A DNA stretch of 33,481 nucleotides, taken from contig NAOQ01000050.1 in NCBI GenBank assembly GCA_002751075.1, positions 71,413 through 104,893 of the forward strand, in the 5' to 3' direction. The translations under genes were made by a program, and so were the position numbers. The notes beneath the pieces are model-generated. The model was given only the letters and a program-made list of their open reading frames with translations. It was not told the DNA's origin and made no database searches. Positions within the stretch are counted from its first letter, which is position 1; every line of letters starts with the position of its first letter. Positions 19,730 to 31,700 of this stretch are shown here, in pieces. The stretch is from Ichthyophonus hoferi. Taxonomy: Eukaryota; Opisthokonta; Ichthyosporea; Ichthyophonida; Ichthyophonidae.

Positions 19730-22700
19730 GCTGTTGTTGCTGCTGCTGTTGCTTTTGAAATTGTTGCTGTTGTTGTTGTAATTGTTGTTCTTGTTGGAGT
19801 TGGAGTTGTCTTTGCATTTGTTGTCGCTGTTGCACCTGCTGCTGCTGCTGCTGCTGTAGTAGTTGTTGTTGGTGTTGTTGTTGTTGTAGTACTTGTTGCT
19901 GCTGCTGCTGTTGTTGTACTCGGTCCTGCTGCAGTTGTCTCTGCCTCTGTAGCTCCAGTTGCTGCTGTTGTTCTCGCTCTAATTGCATCTGCTGCTCTTT
20001 TTGCATCTGCTCCGATGTGGGCAATGGTGGTATTAACGAGGTACCGGGTAGGAAGGGCTCTTGCTGTACATTTGTCTGTGGTGAGCATTCCATTCCCATA
20101 GCTACACCAGTGGGGGTCATTGGCTGACCAGACATGGATGGATAGTTATTGGACAATGGAATGGACGTGTTTGATTGGGCAGCCGTGTGGGTAGGCTGCG
20201 TCGATACGGTTCTTACAGATGAATAATGTGATTTTACTTGTGCTGGGTCTGAATGAGAAGTTGTGGATAACAATGGGGGGGGGTTGGCTAAGAGGGTCTG
20301 GAGAAGGACTGGGTTGTTCATTAACATGTCCATTAATTGATCATCGAATAGCTCCGGATTCAGTTTCGCCATCTGCCGTGGGGTAGGAAAATATAAATAA
20401 AAAGGAAAAGAGTTGGAGAGGTAGAGACAGAGATGTATGCATGCTGTACTTTAAAAAGACAAACGTATAATTGTATCAAACATAAACACATGGTAATAAA
20501 TGGTAACAATACTGTGTAAATTTGCAGTGTGACCATGAATGAAATATTAAAATTATAAAATTATACATGAACAGACAACACAGACCATCTATGTTATTGC
20601 CTATCATGTAAGCCCTGTCCTTACACAACAAAACGGGCACTAAGTAGATTATTATATATAATATATGTACTATATGTACTATAATACTATATATAATATA
20701 TGCATTAGATAGAATAGTTTTTAACAGTGATGTCAATATTGCATATGATGCTTTCACAACGGCGGGTGGCCTAGAGCCATGTGTAAATCACTAGTTGCAA
20801 CAAGTCATAAAGCTACACAAACAATGAGTAGAGGAAAAGAAAAAAAGAAAAAAAGAAAAATAGAAAAAAAAAGTATCAGAGATACAGCGGGAAGGCTAAT
20901 GCCCTGCCTGGGTAATAGTATAGAAGTAGGAATATGTGTAAGGTATTCTATTAGAGGTTGTTAATATGATAGGATAGAAGTGAACCACAGTACAGGAGAT
21001 ACTAAAGTACGGATATATATATAGTAATAATATAATAACAATATAATATATATGCTGTATTAATATGATATTAAGTCCTATGACACAAGTCCAATCGTAA
21101 ACATAGGTTACCAATCACTATCACTAAGCGTACCTGATAGAGTGTTTCCAGTTGTTCCTGATTGGGTGACCCCTCTTTTGACGACAATCGCTGCAATTAT
21201 TTTCTAATTAATCATTCGTCTTTTCGTTGGGCTCTAGCTAATTACATCACGTATATATGATTATATCCCACTTGTATTGATCTTTATTCAACCACCTACA
21301 GGTAGTTATTAAATAACAATTAAAACATCTTTTCAATAATGCCAATACAAACTCATAGAGTAATACTAAACAATACCGCATACATTACATGGTTATCCGA
21401 CTATGTCTGGCTGGCCTAAGCCCTCATAATACATAAGTAGCACATATATGTCTGCATGTATGCATGTATGTATGTGTATATGTATGCATAATGTAGGTAT
21501 AGTGTAGGCTACTGCTTACACAACCAAAGATACAATACCTCTATTATCGTACGTACCATTACTATATACATACACAATGATTAACATTTGTACACAAGGC
21601 AGTCTAGTCTATAGTAAAACAATCGAGACAGACTACACATACAATTAACACTCGTATGTAAATTTCAACAGGTAATTTAAGTAATTTACAAAGGCTTTCT
21701 AGCTAAATAAAACAAAAAACAGACAGTCATACCATGCGCACTGTATCGCGTGGTTGCCCAGTAGGGACCCCAGTAGGAACTGTAGGAGCAGGGCGGTGTA
21801 GTTTGCCAATGGTCCCCAGCAGTAGAGCATCCTCTGGAGACATAGGGGGAGCATTGGCTACTGGTAGAGGCAAAGGAATAGACATGGACATGGGCGGGGG
21901 TGGGGCGCCTACAGGGGCCATCTCGGGGTTGAAGGGTGGGGGAGGTTGGAAGCCTGGCTCTCCTAAAGGAGGTAGTATAGACTGGCTGGGGGTTAGGGAG
22001 TCATCCAGTGGATAAGGGTGAGTGCTGCATAGGGTAGGGGAGGTTAGAGATGTCGGGCCAAAGATATATATATATAGAATGTGTTGATATGTATATTTTA
22101 TTTTTAGGTTTCCTTCACTGGATTGATGCAAGATCAGGCGATGTACAAAGGCCATATATTATCCTCTATCTCCTATACTATACCCTATACCATATACCTT
22201 ATCCACACTCTATCCTACCTCCACCCTTCCTGAGTGTCATCCATGTTATGGGCTAGCGGATTATAAGGCATATTATGATCCTCTACCGATTGCATAGTCA
22301 TTGCCCTTGTATTCATTGGCTCCTCCTCTCCTCTGTACTTCATATCGGGCACACCCTCATTGCCAATCATTGATGAAGGTTTAGGTGGCCGTCCTGGCTT
22401 GTTACTGGTTGGTCTAGATGGTGGGGTGTGATTCTGAAGAGGTATTCCGGTGTAGCAGGTTAGTTATAGGGCTATATAGTATAGTATTTATAGTAGTAGT
22501 ATAGTAGTATAGTATACATATATATATAGGTATGGTACGTCTCTTCAAAACACATCACGCAATACTTGTATCACACAATACAAAGAAAGTGAAAAATAAA
22601 AATAAAAGGGAAAAGGGTGGAGGTATATAAGGAAAAATTAAAACAGGGAGACAGAATCAATAGATCTAAGGTAATACATAACGCAAGGTATAGATGGTAT

Positions 22701-25700
22701 GTATTACAGCATGGTTTGTATAAACAATAAACAAATAAACATGAAAGTAGAATTGAGAAAAGAGGAAAATAAAGAGAGAGAGAAAGAGCTTGTGACAGGG
22801 ATCACAAAAACTACGAAAAGATAAAAAAAAAGACAAATAAAAGAAAGATAAATAAACGACAAATAACAAGGCAAAGGAGAGCCACACATACCAGGGTGGA
22901 CTGATGGGACTGGCTGCGGCCTGTAAGGTCAGACCATTGCATATGAAGATCATCACACAGCTTTTCAAACTTTCTCCAGAACTGTTGTGCATCTCTAAAA
23001 CAAATAATGTGAGTAGATTGGTAGATGGCCATTAGTATTGCTTTTTGCTTTTTTTTCGGATTTTTAATAGGTTATTAAGATTATTAATACTACTTGAACC
23101 AATTAATGTATGGCAAGCAGCTATTCATCTGTAATTCATCCTAACAATGCATATTTTTTGGTATTTTAAAATTATTGCTTGTAATGCCTTTAAGAGCCAT
23201 CCAATCACAGCCTCCAATTTAATCGAACGTGTCTTCCAGACTAATCACTGAGTGCCAGTTGCACAATGATTCGACCAGTAAGTAGTTCTACAAAAGTACT
23301 TTATCTCGACCTATAGCATCATTAGAAATTGGTCACCAGGTGTCCTATCATTGGCCACGCAACCTCACTACATAAACAAATACCACCTTCAAGACGTGTT
23401 ATAGGAATTCATGCATATTCATGCGATATAACTACAGTTTACTTTTATAGGCCAATTACTCATTTTAAATTAATTAATGTGTTGCTTTAGTTCACTCTAT
23501 CATTTACATGCTCACGCTTTTTTATCTACTAATTTTAAAGTCTAATTTTACATTGATCTGATAAAGAACTGTAATGAATACAAATTGATAATAACTTTTG
23601 TGAATCAATCACTGGTTCAATACAACGGTAAAATATAAGAAGACAATTGAAAACCACAAACAAGATATTGTAAGTATCATGCATACTAGATAGTCTATTA
23701 TAAAATTCAGAAAAGTAAGTTGATAGAACAGAACAGAATTGTTAGAAAAACAAAAACAAAGTAGCAGTAATATGGGGCAATCGAGTTAATCAGTGAAGTG
23801 CTTGATACACTCCCTCGGACCTACAACTAAACTAGTAATATAAGATAATGGTAAGACAAATAATACACAATAGAATGTAAGTATAGTGCAGATAATATTA
23901 TATAATATAAAATACTATGATGTAGTATGATATAAAACAATATGATATAATATAACAGTATAATATAGTACGCTATAGTATAATATAGTATGATATAATA
24001 TGATATGACATGATATAACCAGTTATGGCTGGATATCTATGTCTTAACGTCACTATGATGTCAACACTCACTCACATCATCTTATCCATGCAATATTCAT
24101 ATGTCTCCACCGCATCTTCCCATTCTCGTAGCAGTTCACTTCGTGTGTTACCTTGACGAACCAATGAAAGATCTGCATTAGCCTCAGTAATGGCCCTATA
24201 CCGAAGGTTATATGATATTAGTCCAATGGGGCTTCATCTCTCTACAGCACAAATAGGTTCAGGTTGAAACATAGGGCGAATAAAGAGTTAACAGAGGAGT
24301 GGAGGTGGGATGGAAAGAGAACAGAGGATGTGATGGTGATAGACTTTGACTGGCTGCCTAACTAACTAACAGGTAATGAAAAGGATGACGTATATATGAC
24401 GTATATATGAAACAGATAGGGATATGCCTGTCGCCGTGCGAGTATATATATATATGTTTGTGTACGTGTGCGTAGGAATATAAATATAATATAAAGTGTA
24501 CATATGTGTAAATGTACACTTGACTATTGGAATACATGAATTAGGTGGGAAATGCAAATTTTTAATTAATTTTTAATTAGAGCAGTAAATTTTTATTGAA
24601 AAAAACCAAAGTATCTAGCGGCATCATATCGCAGGATAGATTATGTTATAGCACATACCAACAATATACTACAATGAAAACACACTACGTTATCATACAT
24701 AAAAGAGTATAGTATAACAAAATGTTAGAATGTATTACTTTATAATTCATAACATCATATTATAACATAAATTTTAAATATACTAGACGATAATACAATA
24801 TATAACAATATACAGCAATACTATAATAGTGTTAGAAAATAATTTTAGGCTCAACAAAGCTAATTATATCTTACATTATATACTATACCATTAGGCATAC
24901 ACTTACTTTAATAGCGGTCCCTGTGCATCTATATTCAAGCGAATTGTCTATATGAAAATTATTGGTTAAAACAACTTGATGTATTGTTTTCAAACTGCAC
25001 ACTAATATAATACTATATAATGAAAACATTATAAGCTGCTTGGCCTAATGGAACCAGTGAACGTGAACCCTTTCGCGCAAACTAACCAATCGTATATTGT
25101 ACTTTTACTATATTTTATGCGGCTCTTTGAATGATGTAATGATATATATAGTAAGAACATTCCAATCTTCATTTCTAGGCATGATTTTAAACCACTGGTT
25201 AGACTCCTTTATATCTTCGTTACTGATCATATTCACATACTAAGGAACTAAAATAATTAAACTGTTTGAATCGAGCACTATTCATTGTATACCATTTACT
25301 TCTCTCTACGTGCCCCAATCTGTGCCAGTGCCTAGTGCACATGCAAATAGAGCAATTAGTGAATTTGATCAATATATATATATATATATAAAGTATATAA
25401 GTTAGTAATGTAACTTGAATGGTTAACACTAGTGCATACTTTACACATTCTGAAAAAGTGGGTACAATTATTCTCCCTTATATATTTTGTACAGTATTCT
25501 CTCGTTTAATTATTCAATATGTTTTTCAACACTCTTGTTTATCAAGTTATCAATTAGTTTTCCATATATATATACCTTTAAAATGTCAGTGTACTTCAAC
25601 AGAGCATCGTCCATAATTTTCTTCTCTTCGCTAGCGGCCCCATTCCCATACACATGATTGTGTAGGAGCTTGTCCGTTATGTCATCACGTTCAATCTGAA

Positions 25701-28700
25701 ATCACAGTTATTCATGGGTTAGTAATCATGATATGAACAGCTTTTAAACCCCTTCCTCCTCCATCAAAAACGTAGTGTGCCACGTGATAATACGACTACA
25801 TGATTGGTACTTGGACAGTATCAATAGAAATATATGCTGCATTAAATAATAGTATAGAATGTTATCTTAACAAAAGAGACCATAATTATATATGCATATA
25901 CTATTACAGTTATAAACCAGAATTACATAGCACGACATTAAACATAGATTCACGCATATACTACAATATACTATGCAAATATATGCATGTGTAATTAAAA
26001 ATATATGCCTATTATAACAATAAATACACGTATGTCATGCATGCTTAAGTCAATGAGAGAATGTCACCAGCACTACATGTAGTATAACCTCAACCAATCA
26101 CATAGTATACCAAAGTTAAGTGGTCATAGAAGAACATTTATTTAAACTCAGTACACCAATGGGAGTATATATATAAACCAATAGGCCCATCCTAACGTAC
26201 CATCTCCTGTAATTCTGCCTCTAACTGTGTTCTGTGATTGGTCATTTGGTCCACCTTGACCATCAGTTCGTCTAGTATAGTCACTGCGGGTTCTTCCTTA
26301 TCTTCTTCTATTGGCTGTAGGTTACGATTCATCAGTCGTTATATTGGCTTCTAATCTTCTCATTACCAGATATTCAATATCTTAAGACATGTCATGTAAT
26401 ATGAAGAAAGGAATAAGTGTGGGCTCATGGTATAACTTCATAGCAACCAAATCATGCATAACAGAGGTATAGTGCACTATGACAATATTATGACATCATA
26501 ACAACCAAATCATACATAACAGAAGTATAGTGTATTATGACATCACTGACATTATATAATAACGTAAGGAATGCCATGAAAATGGCATTGCATACTATAG
26601 TCTACGTGAGGAGAAAAACCAAGGAAATGTATGAGAGAAAGGTTGAGTGGTGGTCACGATATACAGATTGTAGGCATTATGTTAAGCGTTAAGCAGAGTG
26701 AATATACCCACTCTGGTTTAATTTATTCCTACAGACACATACCATTAACTTCATTTGTAAGGTACTTAGTTAATAAATACCTATACATAAGATACCATAC
26801 ATAACATATATGCTATATATACAACATCTTACATAAGCATGTATGCCAAGTACAGTGTGTACTACATAATAGCAGGATAGTATGTATGATATATAGTAGT
26901 ACAGTAGTATAATGATAAGAGGGTATGTATGATAATATAATAGTATATATGTCCAGTATCCTTACTAATACACATCCATGCCAATGCGAGACAAGTTACA
27001 TACCAGTAGACTTTCTGCATCATCTCTACATAGGGTTTCAATTGCATTCTTTGCGTCATTGTACCGATTGGTTAGCAATGCATTGGAGGAAACCGCCTGT
27101 TGGAATGATAATTCGTATTTAGTGGTTCTTTCCTTACTAAAAGTAAATAATTTTTAAATGACTTATTATGATTAATTAAATAGTTTTAAAGGACCTATCA
27201 TGAATGCGTAAAATACACCACATACACAAGACATATATATTTACATATTCACTCACGGCTATAGTATAGTATAGTAGAGTTGAGTAGAGTATAGTATATA
27301 AACCTATAAATGAAACGTAACAACACCCATACCTGATCATAAACTGCAATACATCCTTCTGTTTCTTTAATCAACTGCATCTTGGACGTATCGGATTGAG
27401 ACTACAGGGACGATTGTGGGACTTTATTAAGGCTAATATTATATTTATAATACATGTATCAGCCTACTATTATATTATATGCATAGTCATCAATGATTAT
27501 TAATGCAATACCTGCATCATATGATCCTTCTTTAATAGAGGGATGAACAACCATAGGTCCACCAAGGATAATACATAGAGAGATAAGGAAGTCAGTGATA
27601 GTACAGTATACACAACTATGGAAGTAGCAATTGACTAGCATTAAACACGCTCAAAATATTATTACGGCACACTTAATAAATACAATAATATCACAACCAT
27701 AGTTTCCAACCAATAATCAATAGGAGATATACATACATTAGCAGTACCATCTCTGGCGGCCTCCTCGTTCATTATAGTACGAAGGGTGTTCAAAGAGTAG
27801 TTGATCTGTAATGGTAGATAGGTTGGTTTTCTACCCTAACATTAACACTGGCCACATAGGGGCTAGAATGATAAAAGAGAACAATATAAACCAAGAAAGA
27901 CTACACCAATATAGTATCACCAATATAAATTAAATTTTTCTTTTTATTCGCCTTGGTTTCGTACCTACAAACACATCAACCGGATGTTATCGCTATCTTT
28001 TACTACCACTAACACACCAATCCAACCTAAGGTATAAAGGTACTCCATACACGTTCCTTTAGCTTTATGTCTAAGAATATTGGCCTAATCCAACACACTC
28101 TATCATCACTATAGAGCCCTTTTACCATGTCTTTCCCGCTGCCACTAATAATTATATGACCTTATGATTGGTTATAAGCACATATAAAGAGAGAGATAGG
28201 CGGCGGGAAAGAGTGGGGGGGATGACGTTGATATGACATTGATTGTTCTATTAATGTAGGTAGGTAGAAGTGTATGCATGGTTGTATGTTATGTGTCTAT
28301 GTGTATATGTGTATATGTTTATATATGTATACATGGGTGTCTGTAGACGTGTATAGGTGATTATGTGCACATGTGTATATGTATACCTTTTCTGAGGCAG
28401 TAACAATATCGGCAAAGGCTGTCTCCATAGCAACAGGCCCACCAACATCTATGATATGGCTCCTTCGCCGCGCCAGTTTTTCGGGAAGTACTTGTCCATT
28501 CTCTATTGTAACTGAAAGAATATGAGGGTTTAATTAGAGGTAATAGAGTATATAGAGTATAGTGGTATGTAGTAGTGTAGTATAAGGTATGATGAATGAG
28601 ATAAAATACGCATAAATATGTATATATATCTATATATTAGCATACTCGGATGTAAGGCTCCAGGCAGATTCATAACATCCAACTGTCTCTTTAATTCTTC

Positions 28701-31700
28701 ACTGAGTACAGAGAACTCTTCCTTGGTCTGACGGAACAACTTGTCTTTCTCCTCACTGCAACACATACACGTATAAGGATTTAATACATAGGTCAATATA
28801 TAATACCCTATATACTATATATAATATCATATATACTATAATCAGCAGAGATTAACTCAGGAATTAAAGGTGCCCTTTTAGAAAGGTGTAACATAAAATT
28901 GAATAATCAATCATTTACATATTACCTTGGACTCAAGCATACACACAAAAACATAATTGTATGATTAGAATAAAACATAACTAGTCCTGTAGAAATCATA
29001 ATTTTTTTTTAAAAAAGCATAACATATACCCAAACAGCATCTCTTCAGACACCATGAGATTGGATAAGATGGCATGACAAGTGCGGAGTATGTCATATAT
29101 AGTATATATCCTACATACACTTTATATAATATTAATATCACAACATAGCCATATTAGCTCTTGACACTCTGGCAAAAGACCGACACAAACAATCACATAG
29201 GTATATATATATATATTCACATTATTTCTCTTGATTTATACTTTTACTTATGCATGGGTTCTATTATACACCTATACATACACTTGAAATGTATGTATGT
29301 TGCCTCAATTATAAAAATATTAAAAAACAAATTTTAGTGTTGGATAAGTTGGAGTCATCAATGAAACACAAGTTGAGAATGATACAAGTTATCTCACATG
29401 TAAGCCTATACTACACCTCACTTACCTATATTGGGACACCAATAGGGTAACTCCCATAGGCACCAGGTTATTAAATATGTCAGGCCCAACCAATTCTGCT
29501 GCATCTGGCCCTGTGAGCAAGGGAGAGGGCTACAGAACAAATAAAGGGTGGTCATTACTGGCTCATATCACTTGTATCTATGCTATTATTGGCTTTGTGA
29601 TTGATCAGTAGTAAGTAGTAAATATTCATACTGTGTACACCAGTTCAATTTATAATAATATAAATTATAAATGCAACATGCCAATTTAAAGGATCATTAA
29701 CTATAAGTAAAATATCAGTTTTAAATAGAACAGAAAAAAAAAAAAAAAAGAATACATCACGTGGTATTACCGTGTGGTCCACCACAGTATATCTAATCAG
29801 ACAGAAGGCATATAGATATATATGAGTATAAGTCATAAATTAACAAGAGGGATGGGGCAGGTAAAATACTCACATACACACGTCATACACACGTCATACA
29901 CACGTCATACACACCAATCTACACCCACCCAACTCCTTGGCCATATATATATATATACCTTATCATCCTACCCTCTTTCTACCACAATAAAAAACAACAC
30001 CATTCTCTCCTGTTTTCTTTCTCCCTACACACCTTGACAATGGATACCGAAGCCAGCTCAGGCAAAAGTTCAGGAACTATTTCATGATAGATATTATCAT
30101 TATCTTTTATTGCAGTCGCCAATGCGTGGTCTAGTTGCTTGGCCAGATCTTTGGCCATCTGGAAATGGATATGAAGTATGACTACACAAATTGGTGGCTT
30201 GGAATTAGAAAAGCTATTAGAGGGTTATGTCGGTTGCTTATAAGTGGCTCTCTGATTGGCTCTTAATCTCACCTAGTATTTCCTTTGCATGGGTTACATA
30301 TGCATGCTTTTAAACAAGTTATAATTGCCTAAAAATAAGTTCTGGTTGGCTATTTTAAATAGACCATCTTACATTCCTTACAGTTATCTACAAGGCCTTC
30401 GTCTAATGGTGCAAGAATATAAGGTAGATAGATAAAACAATAGAGGATTTAAAACTAATAAAGTACTACGGACTATTTCTAATCACATATAACATTATTT
30501 ATATATCGATACTACATAATAACATAATCTACGTCACTATTTTATAATCAGTGATCCAATTGACTAAGTGACAGTAGGTAAGTACTGCCAGTCATATATA
30601 GCCCTTCCTTGTCTATGCTATGCTACAATAGTTAACTGCGTTTAATTGCAATACTCATATGATGTATGTATAAAGACCAGCAACCATCTTCACAGGTTTA
30701 AGTATCAGGTTTATTTCGATAGCAAACAGCAAACATATATTCTATTAGTCTAAAATAGAGCAGCTGGTGATGTTTGTGTGTTGATCTGGCATAAGATGAG
30801 AGGACAGAGAAAGAAAAAAAAAGAGAGATGACAAAAGAAGCCAGGTATGGGAAAGAGAATTATGTATAGGTTCCAAAGGTAAATTGAACATATATAACAT
30901 ATAGCATATAGTATCAACCAACCTACCTCAGACGTAGCAGCTTGATTCCTTCGTGAAATCAATCCTTTGGCAGTATGGGCTGATTTTACTGCCTCTTTCA
31001 ACCAGGCTATCCTAGAGCCAGGTTCGTGATCACCTGCCTGTATGTACACAAAGACTTGTGAGCCTATGGAGTTGGATAAGGAATGACCTATATCTCTGTT
31101 ATGGACCCATAATATGCCCGGTTAACTAAGGGACGCACCAAGGAGATGAGTCCTTGGAATGACATGGTACAACAGGGAAAGGACAGAGCAGAAGAGTATG
31201 AGATATCCAAAAGAATAAATAGATAGTATGTAATATGTCGTATGTAGCACATTGTGTACACATTATAAACGTTATATAATGCACATAATTACTATGTATA
31301 TATATAATCCATAATACCTATGTATAGTAATACTCTATATAGTAATACCTTATATAGTAATCATCTTTCTTACCTGTACTGATCTATAATGAAATGCCAA
31401 TGCCTTAAATACGTGCGTTTTAACTCCCATCTCAAGCGAATAGGGACCTGTCAAAACCACCATTTATAAGTATGTAAAAATTTCATTGGATAATATTCTC
31501 GAGTATTCGTGGTTTAAGGCGAGCTCTAGGGAGAAGATAACTTGATCATACAAAGGAGATGTAGACTATTAATGGTCCTTATGTAAGTATAATATTATAT
31601 TATATATAATACTATGAACTATATATTAAATTCTAAATTATATATCTAGACATAATATATCATATACTGTATAGTATATTCTATACTGCCTACTACCTTA

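Larger units (their letters stand above)
22892..29529 (-). other. PTPN23: Exons encoding the V (coiled-coil) domain
   Basis: Exons from 29529-29426 to 22994-22892 encode long helices: EEKDKLFRQTKEEFSVLSEE, AVTILDELMVKVDQMTNHRT, KKIMDDALLKYTDILK, AITEANADLSLVRQ and AQQFWRKFEKLCDDLHMQWS. This order matches the V domain of HD-PTP, including the ALTEANxxYAAVRR and DLMKKxxEGxxFYADL regions. In relatives the domain binds ubiquitin and YPxL-type ligands. One exon (24947-24907) is only 41 bases. Confidence 0.85.

Noticed and set aside
19666-20088. 140-residue Thr/Ala-rich minus-strand open frame
   Set aside because: A frame-shifted reading of the same CAA/CAG tract; the Gln frame is the one that splices in phase.
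19508-20101. 197-residue Val/Ala-rich plus-strand open frame
   Set aside because: It is the reverse reading of the Gln-rich exon; CAA/CAG repeats read as TTG/GTT codons give this composition without meaning.
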